Source: Thermoflexus hugenholtzii JAD2 (GTDB lineage Bacteria; Chloroflexota; Anaerolineae; J036; Brachytrichaceae). From it: 44,250 nt of DNA. The stretch's first letter is position 1. Each line of letters begins with the position of its first letter. The DNA lies in assembly GCA_945877855.1 (NCBI GenBank), contig CAMDWA010000017.1:1-44250 (forward strand), in the 5' to 3' direction. The position numbers and the translations under genes were made by a program. The notes under the pieces were generated by a model. It ran no database searches. It had not been told where the DNA came from and was given only the letters and a program-made list of their open reading frames with translations. Shown here piece by piece: positions 25,465-33,950 of the stretch.

Positions 25465-28400
25465 ATGCCTCAAGGCTATTACCGTTATCCCACGATCCAT
25501 CAAGACAATATTATATTTGCATGTGAAGATGACCTATGGTGCGTATCAGCACAAGGCGGCATCGCACGCCGCTTAACCTCAGGGTTAGGTGAGGTGTCGA
25601 TGCCAGCCTTGTCGCACGATGGACAATGGCTGGCGTTTGTGGGCAATGAAGAAGGCGAGCAAGAGGTATATGTGATGCCGAGCATTGGCGGTCCGGTGCA
25701 GCGCCTCACACATTATGGCATGAATGCCTTGGTGGCGGGCTGGACACCGAATGGCGAGATTATTTTTGGCAATGATGCCGGACAACCATTTAGTGAAATG
25801 TATTGGTTGTATACACTCGATCTAAAACAGCCCACCACGCCCACCCGCCTAAATTTTGGCCCAGCACGGGCCATTGCCCTTGGCCCCAAGAATGGGGTGG
25901 TATTGGGGCGCAATACCGGTGACCCAGCCAAATGGAAGCGTTATCGTGGCGGGCAGGCTGGCCGATTGTGGATCAATAACGGCAAAAAAAATACATTTGT
26001 GCCATTGATTGAACTAGACAGCAATTTGGCATCGCCAATGTGGTTGCACAACAATCGTATTTATTTTATTTCAGACCACGAAGGTGTCGGGAATCTTTAT
26101 TCTTGCACCCCCAATGGCAAAGGCCTGCGCCGCCACACCGAGCACAACGATTTTTATGTGCGTTATGCTCAAACCGATGGCGAACGCATTGTGTATCACG
26201 CCGGGGCCGATTTATATGTGTTTGAGCCAGAAAAACGCACCAGCCGTAAGGTTGAGGTGGCGTTTTATTCGCCACAAACCCAACGCAGCCGCAAGTTTGT
26301 CGATGCAACATGGCATTTGCAAGATTATGCGATTAGCCCCAATGGCAATCAATTGGCCATTACTTCACGCGGCAAATTGTTTACTTTTTGGAATTTTGAA
26401 GGCGCCGTAACCCAACATGGCGAAGGGCCAATTGATAAGCGTGACGCAAGCAATATTAGTGTGCGCTACCGATTGCCAACGTGGATCGGTGACGGCGAAG
26501 TGATATTGGCGATTAGTGATGAAGGCGGCGAAGAGGCCTTTGTGGGTATACCGCGTGATACGCGCACTTGGCTCAATAACGAGCAAGCCGATTATTTGCG
26601 CAAGGCCAATGAACAAGCCAAAAATTTAAATATTGGGCGCGTGACCGCCGTGAAAGCAAACCCGCACAAGGGCCAAATTGCCTTCACCAATCATCGCTAC
26701 GAGCTAATGCTGCTCGATTTTGAAGAAGATGAGATGAAGCTCAAGGTGATCGATCGCGGGTTGGCGCGGCACATCGAAGGGTTTGACTGGTCGCCCGATG
26801 GCGAATGGCTGGCTTATGGCTGTTCGATTTCGTTGCAAAAGAGCGCCATCAAATTATGGCACGCGGCAACGGGTGCGATTCATCAAATTACGCACCCCGT
26901 CTTGCAAGACACCCGTCCGGCCTTTGACCCCGCTGGCAAATATTTATACTTTTTGTCGCGGCGGCTGTTTGACCCAGTGTATGACCACATGCACTTTGAA
27001 TTGAGTTTTCCACGCGGCACAGTGCCTTGTTTGATCACCTTACGCCAAGATTTACCCTCGCCGTTTATTCCACAGCCGCCCGAAGGCCAAACCGAAGAAG
27101 AGGCCAAGCCAAAGCCCGAAACCGCTGCCACCACCACGCCAGCGCCCCCCGAAGCCACGCCTGAGCCAAGTGTGACTGAATCGCCACAAACAGAAACGGG
27201 CAGCGACACTGAATCCAATACGGCGACATCGGCCCCAGCCCAAGAGCCATCTGCCGAAACCCAAACCGCCCCGCCCAGCGCCGAAGCCACAAAACCCGAT
27301 GCGCCGAAGCCTGATGCGCCAAAATTGCAAATCGATTTAGCGGGCATTCATACACGTGTCATGGCGTTTCCAGTCGCATCGGGGTTATATGGCAATATTG
27401 TTGGCATTAAAGGCAAAAAGGTACTTTACACCTATTACGCCTCAGATAGCGCCCCCAATAATTGGAATGAGGGTGGCAATGAAGCATCGGGCGGAAATTT
27501 GGAATGTTATGACTTAGATGACCGGCGCGAAGACACATTGGCAACAGGTGTGTCTGATTTTAAGGTCACGCCCGACGGGGGCACAGTTTTGTATCGGGTG
27601 AATAACGCCTTGCGGGTATTTAAAGCCGGTGAAAAACCCGATGACGGCGGCTCAACCCCGCGTAAACGCGGCTGGATTAATTTGCATCGCGTGCGGGTGG
27701 CGGTTAGCCCCCCAGCCGAGTGGCAGCAAATGTTTCGTGAGGCGTGGCGGCTGCAACGTGATAATTTTTGGACACCCGATATGTCGCAAGTCGATTGGCT
27801 GGCGGTCTATAACCGCTATTTGCCGTTGGTCGATCGCATCAGCAGCCGCAGCGAATTTACCGATTTGATGTGGGAGATGCAAGGCGAATTGGGCACATCA
27901 CACGCTTATGCATGGGGCGGCGACACACGCTGGCCGCCCCATTACAGCCAAGGCTATTTGGGGGCCGATTTTGAATGGGATGCGAATGCCGAAGGCTGGC
28001 GTGTGCAACGAATTGTGCGGGGCGACAGTTGGGATGCCAAAACCGATTCACCGTTGGCTGGGGCTGGCATTAATGTGAAAATAGGCGATATTTTGTTGCA
28101 GGTAAATGGGCAACGCCTCAGCCGCGACATTAGCCCTGAGCTATGTCTTGTGCATCAGGCAGGCAATGAGGTGACACTGGTTATAGGCGAGAGTGGGAAT
28201 CAAGAGCCAAGAACCAAGAACCAAGAAATAAGAAACGAAAGCCAAGAAGCAAGCAAAGAGGGGCAAGCAGCAGATCAAGAGGCGGAAGCAGAGACGCAAA
28301 AAGCTGAGCCAGCGGCAGCAAAAATCAAAAACCTGCGTGTGGTGATGGTGCGGGCGTTGCGAACTGATCGCCCCGCCCGTTATCGCGCATGGATCGAGGC

Positions 28401-29055
28401 CAACCGCACACGGGTGTATGAGGCGACCCAAGGCCGTTGTGGGTATTTGCATATTCCAGACATGAACGCGCATGGCTACGCCGAGTTTCATCGCGGGTAT
28501 TTGGCCGAGGTTGACCGTGAGGCGCTGATTGTGGATGTGCGGCATAACCAAGGTGGCCATGTGTCGCAGCTCATTTTAGAAAAACTATCGCGTCGGCGTT
28601 TGGGTTACGATGTGTCACGCTGGGGTCAAATCCCCACCCCCTATCCGTTTTATTCATTGTCGGGGCCGATGGTAGCGATTACAAACGAACATGCGGTTTC
28701 GGATGGCGATATGTTTTCGCACGCCTTTAAACTGATGAAGCTCGGCCCCGTCATCGGCACCCGCACTTGGGGCGGGGTGATTGGGATTTCGGGCTATCGG
28801 CGCTTGATCGATGGCGGCGGGGTAAGCCAACCTGAATTTGCCGGTTGGTTTAGCGATGTGGGCTGGAAGATTGAAAATTTTGGCGCACAGCCAGACATTG
28901 TCATCGACAATTTGCCGCACGATTGGGCGACCGGTGTCGATTCCCAACTTGAACGCGCCATTATTGAAATTAACCAATTGCTGGCAAACAACCCACCCGT
29001 TATACCAACCTTCGATAATCGGCCTAACCGTGCATTGCCAAGATTAAGCCCATAA
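25465..29055 (+). CDS. Tricorn protease homologue
   Basis: 1196 residues, soluble, no signal peptide. The N-terminal half forms WD40/TolB-like beta-propellers (TSGLGEVSMPALSHDGQWLAF and similar blades). It continues with the tricorn core domain, a PDZ domain (about 835-910) and an S41-type serine protease domain. The catalytic Ser is S1079 in TNEHAVSDGDMFSH; the His is probably H813 in GTSHAYAW. Tricorn degrades peptides of about 6-12 residues released by the proteasome or other ATP-dependent proteases. Two unusual insertions are seen: a Pro/Glu/Thr-rich tract (about 539-620) between propeller and protease parts, and a Gln/Glu/Lys tract (about 909-954) in the PDZ region derived from a tandem heptamer. 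Confidence 0.9.
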   Translation: MPQGYYRYPTIHQDNIIFACEDDLWCVSAQGGIARRLTSGLGEVSMPALSHDGQWLAFVGNEEGEQEVYVMPSIGGPVQRLTHYGMNALVAGWTPNGEIIFGNDAGQPFSEMYWLYTLDLKQPTTPTRLNFGPARAIALGPKNGVVLGRNTGDPAKWKRYRGGQAGRLWINNGKKNTFVPLIELDSNLASPMWLHNNRIYFISDHEGVGNLYSCTPNGKGLRRHTEHNDFYVRYAQTDGERIVYHAGADLYVFEPEKRTSRKVEVAFYSPQTQRSRKFVDATWHLQDYAISPNGNQLAITSRGKLFTFWNFEGAVTQHGEGPIDKRDASNISVRYRLPTWIGDGEVILAISDEGGEEAFVGIPRDTRTWLNNEQADYLRKANEQAKNLNIGRVTAVKANPHKGQIAFTNHRYELMLLDFEEDEMKLKVIDRGLARHIEGFDWSPDGEWLAYGCSISLQKSAIKLWHAATGAIHQITHPVLQDTRPAFDPAGKYLYFLSRRLFDPVYDHMHFELSFPRGTVPCLITLRQDLPSPFIPQPPEGQTEEEAKPKPETAATTTPAPPEATPEPSVTESPQTETGSDTESNTATSAPAQEPSAETQTAPPSAEATKPDAPKPDAPKLQIDLAGIHTRVMAFPVASGLYGNIVGIKGKKVLYTYYASDSAPNNWNEGGNEASGGNLECYDLDDRREDTLATGVSDFKVTPDGGTVLYRVNNALRVFKAGEKPDDGGSTPRKRGWINLHRVRVAVSPPAEWQQMFREAWRLQRDNFWTPDMSQVDWLAVYNRYLPLVDRISSRSEFTDLMWEMQGELGTSHAYAWGGDTRWPPHYSQGYLGADFEWDANAEGWRVQRIVRGDSWDAKTDSPLAGAGINVKIGDILLQVNGQRLSRDISPELCLVHQAGNEVTLVIGESGNQEPRTKNQEIRNESQEASKEGQAADQEAEAETQKAEPAAAKIKNLRVVMVRALRTDRPARYRAWIEANRTRVYEATQGRCGYLHIPDMNAHGYAEFHRGYLAEVDREALIVDVRHNQGGHVSQLILEKLSRRRLGYDVSRWGQIPTPYPFYSLSGPMVAITNEHAVSDGDMFSHAFKLMKLGPVIGTRTWGGVIGISGYRRLIDGGGVSQPEFAGWFSDVGWKIENFGAQPDIVIDNLPHDWATGVDSQLERAIIEINQLLANNPPVIPTFDNRPNRALPRLSP
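28189..28325 (+). repeat. Heptamer-derived low-complexity insertion inside the tricorn gene
   Basis: Starting at about 28198 the sequence is a run of imperfect 7-mers (AATCAAG, AGCCAAG, AACCAAG, AACCAAG, AAATAAG ...), then a less regular AAG/CAAG-rich tract. It is read in frame as QEPRTKNQEIRNESQEASKE and a Glu/Ala/Gln continuation. It lies at the end of the PDZ domain and before LRVVMVRALRTDRPARYRAW, where related proteins have a short loop. Confidence 0.7.
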
Positions 29056-29087
29056 TAAGTATCGTATATTGCTATCCAAAGGTTTTC

Positions 29088-29144
29088 GCCGATCTCACTA
29101 TACCCGTGCCAAGCATGGCTTGGCACGGGTATAGTGAGATCGGC
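29088..29144. repeat. GCCGATTTCAC-family palindrome, copy 3
   Basis: Perfect 27-bp arms (29088-29114 / 29118-29144) with a three-base loop ATG; total 57 bp. Ends GCCGATCTCACTATA, centre CCAAGC-ATG-GCTTGG. It is located after the tricorn gene and before the sigma-factor gene. No T-run follows. Confidence 0.93.
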
Positions 29145-29243
29145 ATATCGTATTTTGCCGGAATCATGATTGGGGAAATATCCTCAATAACCAAGAAAAT
29201 ACATTTTCATCAATTCAAAATGCTCACATCTACGTATAACTAA

Positions 29244-29825
29244 ATGGATTACACGCAATTCGACGACGCAGCCTTAATTGCACAGATCGCCCGCCAAGAT
29301 CGCAATGCATTTGAGGCGCTTTATTCACGTCACGCCGCGCAAGTGCTCGGCGTGGTAATGCGCTTGCTTGGCGAACGCAGCCTAAGTGAAGATGTAGCCC
29401 AAGAAGCTTTTTGGCGGGTATGGCGATTGGCCAAACAATTTGACGTGACACGCGGCAACGCGCGGGCATGGGTCTTTAGCATTGCGCATCATTTGGCGGT
29501 CGATACGCTACGGAAACGTAAAGATGGCAAAAATGTTGAACTAGATGCTGAAGACGAAAATGGAGAAACACGCGATTTACCAGATGAAATGCCAGAAGTG
29601 TTAACCCAAGTCTGGGACAAAATATCGGGTGAACGGGTGCGGACAGCGATAAAACAGTTACCCGAAGCACAACAAAAAGTGATAGAACTAGCTTATTTTA
29701 ATGGCCTAACCCATAAAGAAATAGCCAGCGAGCTAAATGAAGCACTGGGCACAGTCCATACACGCGCTCGACTAGCCATTGCAAAAATGCGTGAATTGTT
29801 GGTCGACATGGGGGCAAAATTGTGA
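29244..29825 (+). CDS. ECF RNA polymerase sigma factor (SigK/RpoE-like)
   Basis: 193 residues. Region 2: FEALYSRHAAQVLGVVMRLL then SEDVAQEAFWRVWRLAKQFD and ARAWVFSIAHHLAVDTLRKR (about 26-95). An acidic linker follows. Region 4: QLPEAQQKVIELAYFNGLTH then KEIASELNEALGTVHTRARLAI (about 140-183). It directs RNA polymerase to a stress or envelope regulon and is controlled by the anti-sigma factor encoded next; the genes overlap by GTGA, so they are translationally coupled. This layout matches SigK/RskA pairs. No autoregulatory GGAAC-type -35 is convincing upstream. Confidence 0.93.
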   Translation: MDYTQFDDAALIAQIARQDRNAFEALYSRHAAQVLGVVMRLLGERSLSEDVAQEAFWRVWRLAKQFDVTRGNARAWVFSIAHHLAVDTLRKRKDGKNVELDAEDENGETRDLPDEMPEVLTQVWDKISGERVRTAIKQLPEAQQKVIELAYFNGLTHKEIASELNEALGTVHTRARLAIAKMRELLVDMGAKL

Positions 29826-30559
29826 ACATAGAAGATAAAATTACCCTTTATGCGCTCAATGCGCTTGATGCTGACGAACAAGCAGCCTTTGAGCTTGAGT
29901 TACAAAAATCACCCCAACTACGCGCCAAATTAGCCGAAGAACGCGCCATTGTGGCATCGTTTGCCGAGCTAGCCGAGCCAGTAACACCCAGCTCCAAAAT
30001 GCAGCACCAGCTCATGGCACGTATCGATGCCGATATCGTCAGCCGTCAGCCTAGGCTACAAACCCAAACCAGCGTATGGGCCAATATCACAAACCTATGG
30101 CGCAGCATTGCGCCAGTTGGGGCCGTGTTTGCCAGCGTTTTGGCGTTGGTGATGGGGATTTGGGCCGTCAACACCCAGCGCGAATTGACACAACTCCGCA
30201 ACGAGTGGGCCATCATCAGCCAACCGGGCACCATTGCCGCCAATGTGCCCCCCACCAATAAACAATCCAGCGCCCGCGCCACCGTCTTCGTCACCCCCGG
30301 GCACAACCAAGCCATTCTCAGCGTCGCCAACTTAAGCGCCGTCGATACCAAACAAACCTATCAAGCATGGCTCATCCGCGATGGCAAACCCGTCCCAGCA
30401 GGGGTGTTTAATACCGATGCCACTGGCAGCACCCAATTTATCATTAAAAGTGATGTGCCTATTAACGGCAAAGAACTCGTGGGGATCACCATTGAGCAAG
30501 CCGGTGGCGCAGCTACCCCCAATATGGATAAGCTGATGTTTGTAGGGCCGCTGACATAA
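29822..30559 (+). CDS. RskA-family anti-sigma factor
   Basis: 245 residues from a GTG overlapping the sigma stop. N-terminal cytoplasmic sigma-binding domain (about 1-85) begins IEDKITLYALNALDADEQAAFELEL, without the HxxxCxxC zinc motif, as in RskA. One membrane helix at about 98-118 (APVGAVFASVLALVMGIWAV). The extracellular RskA domain (about 140-245) includes NQAILSVANLSAVDTKQTYQ, then AWLIRDGKPVPAGVF. It holds the sigma factor inactive until processed by intramembrane proteolysis in known systems. Confidence 0.92.
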   Translation: MNIEDKITLYALNALDADEQAAFELELQKSPQLRAKLAEERAIVASFAELAEPVTPSSKMQHQLMARIDADIVSRQPRLQTQTSVWANITNLWRSIAPVGAVFASVLALVMGIWAVNTQRELTQLRNEWAIISQPGTIAANVPPTNKQSSARATVFVTPGHNQAILSVANLSAVDTKQTYQAWLIRDGKPVPAGVFNTDATGSTQFIIKSDVPINGKELVGITIEQAGGAATPNMDKLMFVGPLT

Positions 30560-30568
30560 AATTAAAAA

Positions 30569-30623
30569 GCCGAATTTGCAATGACATATCAAGCAATGCT
30601 TGATATGTCATTGCAAATTCGGC
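30569..30623. repeat. GCCGA-end palindrome, copy 4
   Basis: Perfect 26-bp arms (30569-30594 / 30598-30623) with a three-base loop AAT; total 55 bp. The ends GCCGA and centre AAGC-AAT-GCTT are as in the other copies, but the intermediate stem (ATTTGCAATGACATATC) differs completely. It lies after the anti-sigma gene. Confidence 0.93.
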
Positions 30624-30679
30624 CAAAACCACATTTGTTTTCGGGCTACCCATAATCGACGATAAAATCGGGGGCCGTT

Positions 30680-31264
30680 ATGAGATACCAACACAGCACC
30701 GGATGGATTGAACTAATTTGCGGCAGCATGTTCAGTGGCAAATCCGAAGAACTCATTCGGCGCGTCAAACGCGCCGAGATCGCCCGCCAAAAAGTGCAGG
30801 TCTTTAAACCCGTTATCGACAATCGTTATGGCATGTTACAAGTCAGCTCGCACAGCGGCGCTCATGTCGATGCAATACCGGTCTCAACTGCTGCCGACAT
30901 TTTGGCGCAAGCCAATCCTTATGCCGATGTTATCGCCATCGATGAGGTGCAATTTTTTGATACCGCGATCTGCACCATTTGCAACCAATTGGCCGACCAA
31001 GGCAAGCGCGTCATCGTCGCTGGCCTCGATATGGATTTTCGAGGCGACCCATTTGGCCCCATGCCCATTTTGATGACACAAGCCGAAGAGGTCAGCAAGC
31101 TACATGCCATTTGCATCGAATGTGGCGCCCCCGCCACCCGCACCCAGCGCCTCATTGATGGCCGCCCCGCCGACTATCACGACCCACTCATCGTCATCGG
31201 GGCCAGCGAAAGCTACCAAGCCCGCTGCCGAAAATGCCATATTGTGCCCGGAAAAGGAGAGTAA
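30680..31264 (+). CDS. tdk: Thymidine kinase, class II
   Basis: 194 residues, cytoplasmic, phosphorylates thymidine to dTMP in pyrimidine salvage. Walker [13 protein letters not shown] (14-25), Walker B-like [11 protein letters not shown] (about 86-96), and the lasso region [13 protein letters not shown]. Zinc structural cysteines appear as [13 protein letters not shown] and CRKCH, four Cys as expected. [10 protein letters not shown] and the following S-H-S-G segment fit the family. It stands before a LOG-family gene on the same strand but is separated from it by a hairpin. Confidence 0.96.
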   Translation: MRYQHSTGWIELICGSMFSGKSEELIRRVKRAEIARQKVQVFKPVIDNRYGMLQVSSHSGAHVDAIPVSTAADILAQANPYADVIAIDEVQFFDTAICTICNQLADQGKRVIVAGLDMDFRGDPFGPMPILMTQAEEVSKLHAICIECGAPATRTQRLIDGRPADYHDPLIVIGASESYQARCRKCHIVPGKGE

Positions 31265-31310
31265 AAAGTGCTAAGTGATAAGTGGCTTTCACTTATCACT
31301 TAGCACTTTT
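31264..31310. terminator. Heptamer-based hairpin after tdk
   Basis: Perfect 21-bp arms (31264-31284 / 31290-31310) with a GCTTT loop. The left arm is a run of 7-mers AAGTGCT-AAGTGAT-AAGTG. It ends in TTTT on the plus strand, so it probably terminates tdk transcription. Confidence 0.8.
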
Positions 31311-31327
31311 GGGCACTCAACACGCTT

Positions 31328-31891
31328 ATGAAAGCAATTTGCGTTTACCTCGGTTCATCGTTGGGCAATGACCCACGCTATGCCCAAGCCGCCCAACGGC
31401 TAGGTGGGTTAATTGCACAGCGTGGGCTAACGCTGGTGTATGGCGGCAGCAATGATGGGCTAATGGGTTTGTTGGCCGATGCGGCATTAAGCGCGGGCGG
31501 GCGCGTGATCGGCGTGCTGCCTCATTCGCTACGCGCCAACGAAATTGCCCATCAAGGGCTGAGTGAATTACATTTGGTGGGCGATATGCACGAACGTAAA
31601 GCCTTGATGATGAAGCTCGCCGATGGGTTTATTGCCCTGCCCGGCGGCTTTGGCACCTATGATGAATTTTTTGAGGCGCTGACTTGGCTGCAATTGGGGT
31701 ATCACCAAAAACCGTGTGGGTTGCTCAATATTGCCGGTTTTTATACGCCATTTTTAGCGTATCTCGATCATGTTGTCGCAGCAGGCTTTGTCAAGCCACC
31801 ACATCGGGCACTTATTCTCGATGATGACGATCCCATCCGCTTGCTAGAGCGATTACAAAACTATCAACATACGCCCATTTCAAAAATATGA
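31328..31891 (+). CDS. LOG-family nucleoside 5'-monophosphate phosphoribohydrolase (TIGR00730)
   Basis: 187 residues, cytoplasmic. Rossmann-like start AICVYLGSSLGNDPRY, GLTLVYGGSNDGLMGLLADA, and the family signature PGGFGTYDEFFEALTWLQLG (about 115-134) with conserved HERKALMMKLADGFIALPGG before it. Members remove the base from AMP-type nucleotides or cytokinin ribotides; bacterial copies act in nucleotide turnover. All catalytic motif residues (R in MHERK, PGGxGTxxE) are present. A divergent-sequence cluster of hairpins follows. Confidence 0.92.
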   Translation: MKAICVYLGSSLGNDPRYAQAAQRLGGLIAQRGLTLVYGGSNDGLMGLLADAALSAGGRVIGVLPHSLRANEIAHQGLSELHLVGDMHERKALMMKLADGFIALPGGFGTYDEFFEALTWLQLGYHQKPCGLLNIAGFYTPFLAYLDHVVAAGFVKPPHRALILDDDDPIRLLERLQNYQHTPISKI

Positions 31892-31894
31892 TGT

Positions 31895-31949
31895 GCCGAT
31901 TTTATAATGCCTTGCCGAGCATAGCTTGGCAAAGCATTATGAAATCAGA
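31895..31949. repeat. GCCGATTT-family palindrome, decayed copy 5
   Basis: Arms 31895-31920 and 31924-31949 with an ATA loop; total 55 bp, 21 of 26 positions pair. The ends GCCGATTT and the centre GAGC-ATA-GCTT are recognisable. It begins four bases after the LOG-family stop. Confidence 0.8.
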
Positions 31950-31989
31950 AAAAGCACCAAAACGCTGTTTCTTAAAATAATTTTTCGCC

Positions 31990-32057
31990 AAAACCAGTAT
32001 CTTAATGTTGTCATCAGGCGACTTTGCCACCCGATGACAACTTAAGATACTGGTTTT
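31990..32057. repeat. Long hairpin with one-base bulge
   Basis: AAAACCAGTATCTTAATG... (31990-32015) pairs with 32033-32057 over about 25 bp with one bulged base, around a 17-base loop. It is the second of three consecutive hairpins between LOG and uraA. The arm sequence is unrelated to the palindrome family. Confidence 0.8.
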
Positions 32058-32083
32058 GACATTAGTTTTGTCTAAATGCCCAT

Positions 32084-32134
32084 AAAAAGCCCCCCAATGT
32101 CTGTGACAAACCAACAGACATTGGGGGGCTTTTT
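32084..32134. terminator. Strong bidirectional terminator
   Basis: Perfect 21-bp arms (32084-32104 / 32114-32134) containing AGCCCCCCAATGTCTGT, with a T6 tract on the plus strand and AAAAA at the left. Extra pairing AAATGCCC / GGGCATTT extends the structure outward to about 32074-32146. The following 32150-32460 is very AT-rich and, apart from the palindrome at 32307, shows nothing I can support. Confidence 0.88.
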
Positions 32135-32306
32135 TAAGGGCATTTGACAGATTCTCTAATCTGGGGTTAAATGAGGGTCTAAACCATCTTCAATATACAT
32201 GATTGAAGATAAAAAATATTAATTGGTTTATTTTTATTTATTGATCATTTTTTATCAAGGAGGAAATAAAAATAGGGTTACCTCAAAAAAACAAGAAAAA
32301 TAAAAA

Positions 32307-32332
32307 GAACAAACGCTAATTAGCGTTTGTTC
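32307..32332. promoter_or_regulatory. 26-bp loopless palindrome upstream of uraA
   Basis: GAACAAACGCTAA followed directly by TTAGCGTTTGTTC is a perfect dyad with no spacer, about 240 bases before the permease start. A dyad without a loop is more suited to a dimeric DNA-binding protein than to a terminator; it may be an operator for the permease. Confidence 0.5.
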
Positions 32333-32463
32333 GCTTAAATCAGATTTGAGAAAAAAGTCTAATAGAAGCGTTATTTTTTTGATATTTCAAATCATTGAGG
32401 CCAGACAATAATTTTAAATTTGTTATTCAGCCGTTTTTTAGTTGTTTATTACAACAGTTGTCT

Positions 32464-32526
32464 CTTTTCAATAAACATTAGAAATTAAAACAATTTTTCT
32501 TTGGGGATCACCCCAATTATTGAAAG
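32464..32526. mobile_element. Deleted MITE-like element lacking the central hairpin
   Basis: CTTTTCAATAA (32464-32474) and TTATTGAAAG (32517-32526) are the terminal repeats. The left interior TAAAACAATTTTTC matches TAAAACAAATTTTCG of copy A, and the right interior TTTGGGGATCACCCCAA corresponds to TTTTGGGTTTACCCCAA. The 72-bp hairpin of copy A is missing. It lies just upstream of the permease RBS. Confidence 0.6.
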
Positions 32527-32572
32527 AAACCAACAATAATTTTAAAAATTTATTCAGGAGGAAGTTTTTATC

Positions 32573-33940
32573 ATGGCATCGTCCAAAGTTTACGGATATT
32601 TACCAAACGACACCCCCGAGTACGGCAAATTGGCATTGCTGGGGTTTCAACACGTCATTACTATGTTCCCAGCCACCGTGCTGGTGGCGCTCTTGTGCGG
32701 TTTTCACATTAGCACCGTATTATTCGCGTCAGGTGTTTCAACCATTGTCGCGCTGGTCTTGTCTCGGCGCGGCATCGGCAAATTTATCCCATTATTTTAC
32801 GGTTCTAGCTTTAGCTATATTGCGGCCTATACCGGCATTGTACAAGCCATGACCGGCAAGCCCCCAGCCTTCGGCACCCCAGCCTCTAACGAAGTGATTT
32901 CGACCATGCAAGCTGGCATTGTCGCCACAGGTATTCTCAATATTTTGGTTGGCTACGCAATCAAATCGCTGGGCAAAAAAGTCATCGACAATATTTTGCC
33001 GCCCATCATCACTGGCTCCATCGCCTGTGTGATCGGGTTTGGCTTGGGCTTTGCCGCGCTCGATATGTCATTGACTGTCGTCAAAGGCTATTGGGGCATT
33101 GCACTCATCACCTTGCTCGCCACAGTGGCTTTTTCTTATCTTTTGCAGGGCAAAGGATTTCTTGGCATGATTCCCATTTTGCTTGGTGCGGTTGTTGGCT
33201 ATATCGCCACACTCATTTTTGCACCCGGCTTCATTAAGTTTGATGGGATTACATCCGCCGCCCTCATTCAACCGCCCAATATCACCTTGCCCAACTTCAC
33301 CAGCCCCTTGGTCGGCACTGCCATCTTTAGCATTGCGATCATGGCCTTGGCCACCATCCCCGAATCAACCGCCCATTTGTATCAAATGAGTCTATACGTC
33401 GATCAATTGGCAGATGATCAAAACCGTGAACGCTATCATCTCGACAAGCATATCGGCTTCAACCTCATTCTCGATGGTATCGGTGATTTTATCAATGGTT
33501 TGCTGGGCGCAACGGCTGGCACCAACTATGGCGAAAATAACTCATTGATGGCGATTACGCGCAATTACTCTGGACCAGCCCTCATTGCCGCTGGTGTTAT
33601 TGCAATTTTGCTGTCGTTCTTAGGCCCATTCGCAGCCCTCGTTAACACTGTGCCTGTATTTGTAAGTGGCGGCCTCGCCATTTATCTCTTCGGGGTGATT
33701 GGTATGCAAGGCATTGCGCTCATGCAATCAGCCAAGGTCAATTTGTTCGATCCGCTCGAACTCGCCATTGGGGCCACCATCATGGTTATCGGCATCGGTG
33801 GCAATATTGGGTTTCCGGGGGGCTTGTTGCCCATCACCATTCCCACACTCTTCCCACAAGGTCTACCCGCTATCGCAACTGCTGCCGTCGTCGGCATCCT
33901 CATGAACCTCGTGTTCCGCACCATTCGCAAGAACAGCTAA
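32573..33940 (+). CDS. uraA: Uracil/xanthine permease, NCS2 family
   Basis: 455 residues, 14 membrane segments expected. AGGAGG at 32556-32561 gives a strong start. N-terminal FQHVITMFPATVLVALL matches the QH motif of TM1; FYGSSFSYIAAYTGIVQAM is TM3; ATIPESTAHLYQMS carries the conserved Glu of TM8; GATAGTNYGENNSLMAITR is the NCS2 signature ahead of TM11. It imports uracil (or xanthine/uric acid) with protons. Uracil is favoured because of the N-terminal pattern and two salvage genes nearby (tdk and a phosphoribosyltransferase). It converges on rpoD. Confidence 0.93.
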   Translation: MASSKVYGYLPNDTPEYGKLALLGFQHVITMFPATVLVALLCGFHISTVLFASGVSTIVALVLSRRGIGKFIPLFYGSSFSYIAAYTGIVQAMTGKPPAFGTPASNEVISTMQAGIVATGILNILVGYAIKSLGKKVIDNILPPIITGSIACVIGFGLGFAALDMSLTVVKGYWGIALITLLATVAFSYLLQGKGFLGMIPILLGAVVGYIATLIFAPGFIKFDGITSAALIQPPNITLPNFTSPLVGTAIFSIAIMALATIPESTAHLYQMSLYVDQLADDQNRERYHLDKHIGFNLILDGIGDFINGLLGATAGTNYGENNSLMAITRNYSGPALIAAGVIAILLSFLGPFAALVNTVPVFVSGGLAIYLFGVIGMQGIALMQSAKVNLFDPLELAIGATIMVIGIGGNIGFPGGLLPITIPTLFPQGLPAIATAAVVGILMNLVFRTIRKNS

Positions 33941-33950
33941 AAATAAAAAA

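Noticed and set aside
32150-32572. Possible riboswitch in the uraA leader
   Set aside because: No purine-, PreQ1- or pyrimidine-type conserved core could be recognised; only an AT-rich leader, a palindrome and a repeat remnant.
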